Both the position numbers and the translations under genes were made by a program. This document shows positions 58,287 to 64,000 of a DNA stretch of 64,000 bases, in pieces. The stretch comes from Amaricoccus macauensis_A. Lineage in GTDB: Bacteria; Pseudomonadota; Alphaproteobacteria; Rhodobacterales; Rhodobacteraceae. The notes under the pieces were generated by a model, which did no database searches, had not been told where the DNA came from, and was given only the letters and a program-made list of their open reading frames with translations. Positions within the stretch are counted from its first letter, which is position 1; the number at the start of each line of letters is the position of its first letter. The stretch lies in NCBI RefSeq assembly GCF_049800915.1, contig NZ_JBNAFY010000004.1, positions 186,001 through 250,000 on the forward strand, in the 5' to 3' direction.

Positions 58287-59174
58287 TCACCTCCGCCGGG
58301 CACGCTCCTCGTAGAACGTGTAGAATCCGGCGGCGACAACGATCCCCGCGCCCGTAATCATCCAGATGTCGGGAATGTCGCCGTAGATCAGCCACCCCAG
58401 GATCATCGCCCAGATCAGCAGCGCGTAGCGAAACGGCGAAACGAACCCCACGTCACCGGTCCGCATTCCGATGATCGAGAAGTGATACCCCACCATCAGG
58501 CAACCGGCCCCCACGAAGAGCGTCAGCACGTTAAGGCCGGTCACCGTTTCCCACCCCCCGAAGAGCGAGACGATCCCGGCGACGCATGTCGTGATGCTCG
58601 ATGTGATGAAGGCCGCGAGGACCGTCGCCACATCCGGGGAAATCTGCCGCGTGGAGAGATCGCGCAGCGTGAACAGAAAGACAGCCGCCATGGCGAGAAA
58701 GCCGTAGCTGTTGAACCCTTCAGCCCCGGGCCGCACGATCACCAGAACACCGAGGAAGCCTACCGCGATGGCCGCATACCGCTTCCAACCGACAGGTTCG
58801 TGCAGGAGAAATGCAGCACCGAGCGTGATGGCCAGCGGCATGCTCTGAAGGATCGCGGTCGCATTGGCGATCGGCAGTTGCGTCAGCGCCGTCAGGAAAC
58901 AGAACGCGCCCAGCGTTTCGCCTGTTGTCCGGCCCAGAAGCGCGCGCCGGTCACGTCGGCTGTGCACCGATTTCAGAACCCCTGTCGCATAGGCGATCAA
59001 CCCGAATGCGGCCGAGACGATAACGCCGCGCAGGAAGATCGCCTGAAATAGCGGAATGTCCTGCGAGACCAGCTTGATGAGCGCGTCGTTCGAGGAGAAC
59101 CCCGCCATGGCGAGCACCATGAAGGCCGCACCCCGGGCATTGGGCGACGCATCTGCAAGCGAGGTGCGCGTCAT
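58287..59174 (-). CDS. EamA/DMT family transporter
   Basis: This 295-residue membrane protein has ten helices in two EamA repeats, with AMAGFSSNDALIKLVSQDIPLFQAIFLRG near the start and FVSPFRYALLIWAMILGWLIYGDIPD in the second repeat, as in the drug/metabolite exporters of Rhodobacterales. Its ATG overlaps the stop of the MFS gene (ATGA), so the two exporters are translated together. It converges with murD with only 12 bases between the stop codons. Substrate unknown. Confidence 0.9.
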   Translation of the reverse strand: MTRTSLADASPNARGAAFMVLAMAGFSSNDALIKLVSQDIPLFQAIFLRGVIVSAAFGLIAYATGVLKSVHSRRDRRALLGRTTGETLGAFCFLTALTQLPIANATAILQSMPLAITLGAAFLLHEPVGWKRYAAIAVGFLGVLVIVRPGAEGFNSYGFLAMAAVFLFTLRDLSTRQISPDVATVLAAFITSSITTCVAGIVSLFGGWETVTGLNVLTLFVGAGCLMVGYHFSIIGMRTGDVGFVSPFRYALLIWAMILGWLIYGDIPDIWMITGAGIVVAAGFYTFYEERARRR

Positions 59175-60427
59175 CGTTTCGAAACGGGAAACCCGTAGGG
59201 ATCCTCGCCCCTGCGACGCGCCGTGCGGATCACGTCGAGGGCGGCAAGAATGCAGCAGACCTCGGAAACCAGCATGATGACAAGCAGTGGCCACGGCCCG
59301 GTTCCCGGCCCGAGCAGTGCGCCGGCAAGCGCCGACAGCGCCGCGCCACCGCCGATCATCATCGCCCCGCCGATCCCCGACGCACTGCCTGCCAGGTGAG
59401 GCCGCACCGAGACCGTTCCGGCATTGGCGCTCGGCAGCGTCAGGCCGTTGCCGAACCCGATCAGCACCATCGGCCCGAAGAAGGACAAGGGATGCAGGAC
59501 GGGCATCGACATGAAGACGAAGATGAGCACCACCCCGATGGTGGCCGTCACTGCGCCCGCGACCATCATCCGGTTCATGCCGACCCGTTCGGTCACCCGC
59601 GCCGAGACGAAGTTCCCGCCCATGTAGCCCACCGCGATGAGCCCGAAATAGAGGCCAAGTTCGGAGGAGGACATGTCGAGCATGACCGTCGCCACGAAGG
59701 GCCCGCCCCCCAGAAACGCGAAGAACGCGCCGGACGCGAAGGCGGCACTCGCCGAATAGCCCCAGAACCGCCGCGAACGCGCAAGCTCTGGCAGCGCCCG
59801 GAACTGGGCGGCGAAGTCGGCGGATCGCGAGGTGTTCGTCTCTCCGAGATCGGCCCAGACCATTGCTAGTACCAGACAGCCGAAAGCGAGCGTGAGTCCG
59901 AAGACCGCCTGCCAGCCGAACCATTGATCGAGAACCCCGCCGATCATCGGCCCCACCATGGGCGCCACTGCCATGCCCATCGTGACGTAACCCAGCATAC
60001 TCGCGGCGCGGTCCGGCGGCACCATGTCACGCAGGATTGCCCGGCTCAGCGCGATGCCGGAAGAAACGCTCGTCTGTATCAACCGGCAGAGGAGAAAGAT
60101 TTCGAAACTTGGGGCGAGAATACATCCTACGGTTGCAAGCAGGAAAACCACGAAAGATGCAAGCAGCACCGGTCGCCGACCATAACGGTCCGAGAGCGGC
60201 CCGATGACCAGTTGCAGGACGGCCGTTGTGGCGAGGTAGCCGGAGACGGCAAGCTGAACGAGTGCGTAGTCCTCGCCGTAATACTCCGCGATCCGCGGCA
60301 GCGACGGAAGGATAATGTTCATGTTGAGCGCCGCGAGACCGGTCGCCAGGACCAGCGTCAGAAGAACAGGCGGCGTGAAACGGTCGAGCCAGACAGGCGC
60401 GTCCAGGGAAGGCGATTGTGTCGTCAT
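59171..60427 (-). CDS. Bcr/CflA family MFS drug exporter
   Basis: This 418-residue major-facilitator protein has twelve helices. The Bcr/CflA pattern is clear: NMNIILPSLPRIAEYY in helix 1, the motif A loop GPLSDRYGRRPVLL after helix 2, and the motif C-like GYVTMGMAVAPMVGPMIGG in helix 5. Members export bicyclomycin, chloramphenicol, sulfonamides or related molecules. The ATG at MTTQSPSLDAP was chosen; the frame runs 12 codons further without support. It is followed by the overlapping EamA gene and is divergent from the hybrid histidine kinase across about 200 bp. Confidence 0.92.
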   Translation of the reverse strand: MTTQSPSLDAPVWLDRFTPPVLLTLVLATGLAALNMNIILPSLPRIAEYYGEDYALVQLAVSGYLATTAVLQLVIGPLSDRYGRRPVLLASFVVFLLATVGCILAPSFEIFLLCRLIQTSVSSGIALSRAILRDMVPPDRAASMLGYVTMGMAVAPMVGPMIGGVLDQWFGWQAVFGLTLAFGCLVLAMVWADLGETNTSRSADFAAQFRALPELARSRRFWGYSASAAFASGAFFAFLGGGPFVATVMLDMSSSELGLYFGLIAVGYMGGNFVSARVTERVGMNRMMVAGAVTATIGVVLIFVFMSMPVLHPLSFFGPMVLIGFGNGLTLPSANAGTVSVRPHLAGSASGIGGAMMIGGGAALSALAGALLGPGTGPWPLLVIMLVSEVCCILAALDVIRTARRRGEDPYGFPVSKR

Positions 60428-60629
60428 GGGTCTCATGTCCCGAGGCCCGAAAATGAGGGCCACAGCCGGTCACTACATGGAAGCCGCCCGCATTGCCATA
60501 CCGAGCAATCGGGCGTGCGCCCCATGCAAGGGGATCGATTGATCGCAATGGTTGTGAAATATTGATGTGACATATTGAGGCCCGCCGGTACGGAACGGAG
60601 CGCGGCAAGATCGGAAGTCATTTTATCCC

Positions 60630-62579
60630 ATGCCTGAAAAGCATTATCTCGAGCGAGAACTCGAAGACCTGATTCGCACAAATTCGGAAGCTTGGTCCTT
60701 CGTTCAGAAGAGTTCCCTCGACGGGGTCTGGTATTGGGATCTCGTCGATACCAACCATGAATGGATGAGCCCGGAATTCTGGCAACTCCTGGGTATAGAC
60801 CCTGACGAGAAGGAGCATCTTTCCAGCGAATGGCAGGATCTGATCCACCCCGAGGATCTCGAACTCTGCGTATCGAACTTCCTCAAGCATTGTGAGGATG
60901 AACGGCACCCCTACGATCAGATCGTGCGATACCGGCATGCAGAGGGGCATACCGTCTGGGTGAGGTGCCGGGGTATCGCAATCAGGGACGAAACCGGCAA
61001 ACCGATCCGCCTGCTTGGTTCGCATCACGATCTCACCGCGCTCAAGACCGTCGAGGAAGACCTGCGACAAGCCAACGCGCGTCTGCGCATCGAGATCGAA
61101 GCGGCCGCCAACGGGATCATCGGTCTGACAAGCGGGCACGTGATCGCGAGCGCCAATCCGGCAGCACGCGCGCTCCTCGGGCTTGAGGAAAAACTGCCCC
61201 AGCCCTGGCCCGAACGTATCAAATTCAAGCGCAGCGAACGCTGCGAATCCCTGGAGCCCGCCGAAAATCCGATTGGCCGCGCCCTGAGCGGTGAACGCCT
61301 CAAGGGCGAAATCTGCATCATGTCCCCCGGTTCGGGCCGGTCGGATCTCTATGTCCGCATTTCGACCGTGCCAATCGACGAGCCTGGCTCCGAAGTTGCC
61401 AGTGTTGTCGTGATCGAGGACGTGACCGAGCAGGAACTTGGCCGCCAGCGCATCGAGCGCTCGAACCGGCTCGACGCCCTCGGACAACTGACAGGCGGTA
61501 TCGCCCATGATTTCAACAACCTGCTGGCAACCATGCGTTATTCCATGGAACTCGCGCAGTCGGCCAGCACACCGGAACTTGCCCGCACCTACCTGAAATC
61601 CGCGCTCGACTCTGTCGAACGTGCCACCGTCATGACCCGCCGGTTGCTCGCCTTCGCACGTGAACAACCCGGTAAACCCAAGTCGCTGCGCGTCGGGGAG
61701 TTGCTTCAGGGACTGCTCGACCTCGCCCGCCCCGCCATCGAGGAATCGATCGAGATTCGTATCGATTGCCCGGAAAAGGATCTTTGGGTCCATGCCGACC
61801 GGGGGCAGTTGGAGGGTGCCCTGCTCAACCTTGTCGTCAACAGCCGGGATGCCATCATCTCCGGCGAACGCGGCGACACCATTATTCTTTCCGCCCGCGC
61901 ATTGTACGCTGAAGGCGTTGATGACAAACGTCTCGTGGAAATTGCAGTGACGGACAATGGCCCCGGAATGAGCGAAGCCGTGCGCAGCCGCGCGACGGAC
62001 CCCTTCTTCACGACGAAATCTCCCGCCACCGGGACCGGTCTCGGCCTTGCCATGGTCTACGGCTTTGTCCAGCAGGCGAAAGGAGAGTTCAACGTATCCT
62101 CCGAACCGGGGGTCGGCTCACGTATGAGTCTGAACCTTCCGCAGGGCATGCCGGAGAAAATCGAAACCGTCGAACCCGACGATCCCGAAAACGGCCAGGG
62201 CGAGCGCATCTTCCTGGTGGAGGACGAAGCCGAGCTCCGAACCGTGATGGAAGTGATGATTGAAATGCTCGGCTATGACGTGGTGAGTGCAGACTCCGGC
62301 AAGAAGGCCCTCGAAATGGTCGAATCCGGCCTGAATTTCGACCTTCTGCTTACGGATGTGGTCATGCCGGGCGGGGTCGGCGGCTTCGAGCTCGCCCGGC
62401 GGCTGCGCTCGCGGCGCCCCACCCTGCCCGTGATCTACATGTCCGGCTACACCGGATTCGCCGACGACCAGATGGGAGATGCCGCCGGCCCGCTGCTTCA
62501 CAAGCCGAGCCCGCCCGAGGAACTGGCCGCCCATATCCGGGCCATGCTCCACCCCACGGGCGCACCTCCGATGCAATAG
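60630..62579 (+). CDS. Hybrid sensor histidine kinase with PAS domain and receiver
   Basis: This 649-residue soluble kinase has a PAS/PAC domain (about residues 25-145, SSLDGVWYWDLVDTNHEW to GSHHDLTALK), a second PAS-like region (about 150-275), and a dimerisation helix with the phosphorylated His293 in GGIAHDFNNLLA. The HATPase domain has boxes NLVVNSRDAI, DNGPGMSE and GTGLGLAMVYG. A C-terminal receiver carries Asp576 in LLLTDVVMPGG. The HDFNN H-box places it in the NtrB/CckA-like group. No transmembrane helix, so a cytoplasmic signal is sensed. No response regulator is adjacent. It converges with dapB. The ribosome binding site is weak. Confidence 0.93.
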   Translation: MPEKHYLERELEDLIRTNSEAWSFVQKSSLDGVWYWDLVDTNHEWMSPEFWQLLGIDPDEKEHLSSEWQDLIHPEDLELCVSNFLKHCEDERHPYDQIVRYRHAEGHTVWVRCRGIAIRDETGKPIRLLGSHHDLTALKTVEEDLRQANARLRIEIEAAANGIIGLTSGHVIASANPAARALLGLEEKLPQPWPERIKFKRSERCESLEPAENPIGRALSGERLKGEICIMSPGSGRSDLYVRISTVPIDEPGSEVASVVVIEDVTEQELGRQRIERSNRLDALGQLTGGIAHDFNNLLATMRYSMELAQSASTPELARTYLKSALDSVERATVMTRRLLAFAREQPGKPKSLRVGELLQGLLDLARPAIEESIEIRIDCPEKDLWVHADRGQLEGALLNLVVNSRDAIISGERGDTIILSARALYAEGVDDKRLVEIAVTDNGPGMSEAVRSRATDPFFTTKSPATGTGLGLAMVYGFVQQAKGEFNVSSEPGVGSRMSLNLPQGMPEKIETVEPDDPENGQGERIFLVEDEAELRTVMEVMIEMLGYDVVSADSGKKALEMVESGLNFDLLLTDVVMPGGVGGFELARRLRSRRPTLPVIYMSGYTGFADDQMGDAAGPLLHKPSPPEELAAHIRAMLHPTGAPPMQ

Positions 62580-62657
62580 ATCGCGGTCGGGAGCGACCGG
62601 GCAAGCCCGGCGCCGGCTTGGCGGGGCTAAACGCCTATCGCCCCGGCCCCATCCCAC

Positions 62658-63497
62658 TTAGCGATCCGGCAGTTCCGCCTCCGCGTCGCGAAGACCAAGC
62701 ACATCGAGCATGTTGTAATGACCGGGCGGCTGGCTCTGGCCCCACATTGCCGCGCGCACCGCACCGCGGGCGAACAGCATGCGGTCCGTGGCGATATGTC
62801 CGAGTACCAAACGTTCGCCCGCCCCGGCGAAAATGACCTCGTGTTCACCCACAACGTCGCCCCCACGAAGCGAGGCGAATCCGATCGCGTTTTCCCCCCG
62901 CGGCCCGGTGATTCCGTCGCGCCCGCGCTCGGCATGATCGACGAGGTTGATGCGTCGCCCCGCAGCGGCCGCCTCCCCGAGCATCAGCGCGGTGCCGGAG
63001 GGCGCATCGACCTTCTTGTTGTGATGCATCTCCACGATCTCGATATCGAACGATGGCCCGAGCACCTCCGCGACCTTGCGTGTGATCACCGAAAGCAGGT
63101 TCACGCCCAGGCTCATGTTGCCCGCACGCACGATCACCGCATGGCGGGCTGCCGCCGCGAGCTTCTCAAGGTCGTCGCGCTCCAGCCCCGTGGTCCCGAT
63201 GATATGGGCGAGCCGTGCCTGTGCGGCCAGTTCGGCATTGGCGATCGTCACCTCCGGCGTGGTGAAATCCAGCACCGCCTGCGACTGCGCGAACACCTCA
63301 AGCGCATCGCCCGACACCCTCACGCCCAGGGGCGCACCGCCCATCGCCTCGCCGAGATCCCGCCCGACCCAGTCGTGGCCGGGCCGCACCGTGACGCCAC
63401 TCAACCGGGCGCCGGGTTCCTCCAGAACGGCTCGGACCAGCATCTGACCCATCCGGCCTGCAGCACCTGCCACGGCTATCCCCACCTGCCCGCTCAT
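62658..63497 (-). CDS. dapB: 4-hydroxy-tetrahydrodipicolinate reductase
   Basis: DapB reduces 4-hydroxy-tetrahydrodipicolinate with NAD(P)H in the lysine/diaminopimelate pathway. The 279-residue protein has the nucleotide loop VAVAGAAGRMGQMLV-type start (GIAVAGAAGRMGQM), IGTTGLERDD, NMSLGVNLL, and the active-site block EIVEMHHNKKVDAPSGTA. It is slightly longer than E. coli DapB, with an extra C-terminal stretch (LGLRDAEAELPDR). It is divergent from rbfA across 57 bases. Its product feeds meso-DAP to MurE in the same window. Confidence 0.97.
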   Translation of the reverse strand: MSGQVGIAVAGAAGRMGQMLVRAVLEEPGARLSGVTVRPGHDWVGRDLGEAMGGAPLGVRVSGDALEVFAQSQAVLDFTTPEVTIANAELAAQARLAHIIGTTGLERDDLEKLAAAARHAVIVRAGNMSLGVNLLSVITRKVAEVLGPSFDIEIVEMHHNKKVDAPSGTALMLGEAAAAGRRINLVDHAERGRDGITGPRGENAIGFASLRGGDVVGEHEVIFAGAGERLVLGHIATDRMLFARGAVRAAMWGQSQPPGHYNMLDVLGLRDAEAELPDR

Positions 63498-63554
63498 TGC
63501 AATGACTCCTCACTACCTCTTGACATCTCAGCGGCGCGATAAGATTTCAGGCCG

Positions 63555-63959
63555 ATGGCAAAGACAAGACATCAATCCGCCGCGCGATCCGGCGGCGCCC
63601 CGACCCAACGGCAATTGCGCGTGGCCGAACTGATCCGGCGCGCGCTGTCGGATGTGCTCGCCCGCGGCGAGGTGCACGACCCGGAACTCTTGGGCGTCTC
63701 CATCACCGTGTCGGAGGTTCGCTGCTCACCCGACCTGCGCCACGCCACCGCTTTCGTCCTGCCCCTCGGCGGCACGAACACCGAAGGGGTGGTCGCGGCT
63801 CTCAACCGGTGCAAGGCCGAGATCCGGCATCTGGTCACCGGCCAGATCGAGCTAAAATACTCGCCCCAGTTCACGTTCCAGCCCGATCGCACGTTCGATC
63901 AGATGGATCGCACCCGCGAACTGCTCGATTCGCCCCCGGTTCGGCGCGACCTGGAATGA
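63555..63959 (+). CDS. rbfA: 30S ribosome-binding factor A
   Basis: RbfA binds the immature 30S subunit near helix 1 of 16S rRNA and supports late maturation and cold adaptation. The 134-residue protein has the KH-like fold with RQLRVAELIRRALSDVLARG, VSITVSEVRCSPDLRHATAFVLPLG and the C-terminal YSPQFTFQPDRTFDQMDR. Its length is normal for the family. A Lys/Arg/Gln-rich start (MAKTRHQSAARSG) is common in alphaproteobacteria. A gene such as truB or a related one usually follows; the window ends 41 bases later. Confidence 0.97.
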   Translation: MAKTRHQSAARSGGAPTQRQLRVAELIRRALSDVLARGEVHDPELLGVSITVSEVRCSPDLRHATAFVLPLGGTNTEGVVAALNRCKAEIRHLVTGQIELKYSPQFTFQPDRTFDQMDRTRELLDSPPVRRDLE

Positions 63960-63987
63960 CCACCGCTCCGCGGTCCGGCGCCTCGGC

Positions 63988-64000
63988 ATGAGCAGCGACA
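63988..64000 (+). CDS. Possible start of the next gene (cut by window edge)
   Basis: An ATG followed by AGC AGC GAC begins 28 bases after rbfA. Only four codons are visible and the ribosome binding site is weak, so this is a guess from spacing and direction. An earlier ATG overlapping the rbfA stop opens only an 11-codon frame. Confidence 0.2.

Noticed and set aside
1..64000. tRNA genes, CRISPR arrays, insertion sequences, att sites
   Set aside because: I looked for T-loop words such as GGTTCGAATCC with matching acceptor stems, regular spaced repeats and transposase motifs, and found none that hold together. A tRNAscan and CRISPR finder run would settle it.

Overview
The window looks like a chromosomal segment of an alphaproteobacterium, most likely a member of the Rhodobacteraceae (Rhodobacterales). 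The reasons are the high GC content, a GcrA-type cell-cycle regulator, the aerobic cobaltochelatase pair cobS-cobT next to a J-domain protein, TrmFO, EF-P with a KPGKG loop, an RNase P RNA gene just before mraZ, and the Mth938-like/secF/secD/yajC block. Nearly all of the sequence is coding. I see no prophage, insertion sequence, CRISPR array or tRNA gene.

Layout. 0-7.5 kb: the 3' part of gatB, a DUF4177 protein, bolA, a J-domain protein, cobS and cobT, then a small membrane protein and a zinc-ribbon metallopeptidase. 7.5-16.6 kb: an M24 aminopeptidase P, a DUF427 protein, a leftward run pepN > plsC-like > pmbA > cysQ-like, and a class I glutamine amidotransferase. 16.7-24.8 kb: gcrA, a DUF2254 membrane protein, a small secreted protein, an EamA transporter, msrA, rpsD, a secreted tannase/feruloyl-esterase-like hydrolase, and a divergent HD-hydrolase/TetR pair. 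25-34.5 kb: a DEAD-box helicase, efp, a large ammonium-transporter/chemoreceptor fusion, thpR, gluQRS, trmFO and a membrane PAS protein with no output domain. 34.6-47.4 kb: an Atm1-type ABC exporter with a LysM protein, a LOG-family protein, rarD, Fe/Mn superoxide dismutase, an Mth938-like protein, secF-secD-yajC, a small membrane protein, a pirin and a TPR-sulfotransferase. 47.5-58.3 kb: rnpB and then the division and cell-wall cluster mraZ-rsmH-ftsL-ftsI-murE-murF-mraY-(clpP-like)-murD, tightly packed with many ATGA-type overlaps. 58.3-64 kb: an EamA and a Bcr/CflA exporter, a hybrid histidine kinase, dapB and rbfA.

Most of the genes are housekeeping: translation and its quality control (gatB, rpsD, efp, rnpB, rbfA, trmFO, gluQRS, thpR), protein export (secDF-yajC) and peptidoglycan synthesis and division (the dcw cluster plus dapB). 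The most unusual locus is a single polypeptide joining a complete Amt/Rh-type ammonium channel, including its conserved C-terminal tail and twin histidines, to a coiled coil, a HAMP-like segment and a methyl-accepting chemotaxis signalling domain. It reads as a candidate ammonium transceptor-chemoreceptor. Its upstream region carries three tandem 11-bp repeats around ATGGAA. A related four-copy array with the same 11-bp phase lies upstream of yajC-secDF, which suggests that one tandem-binding regulator, possibly of the OmpR/PhoB type, acts at both places. Other points of interest are a ClpP-like protease inside the dcw cluster, a second in-frame start with its own ribosome binding site ahead of rpsD, and the PAS sensor that lacks an output domain.
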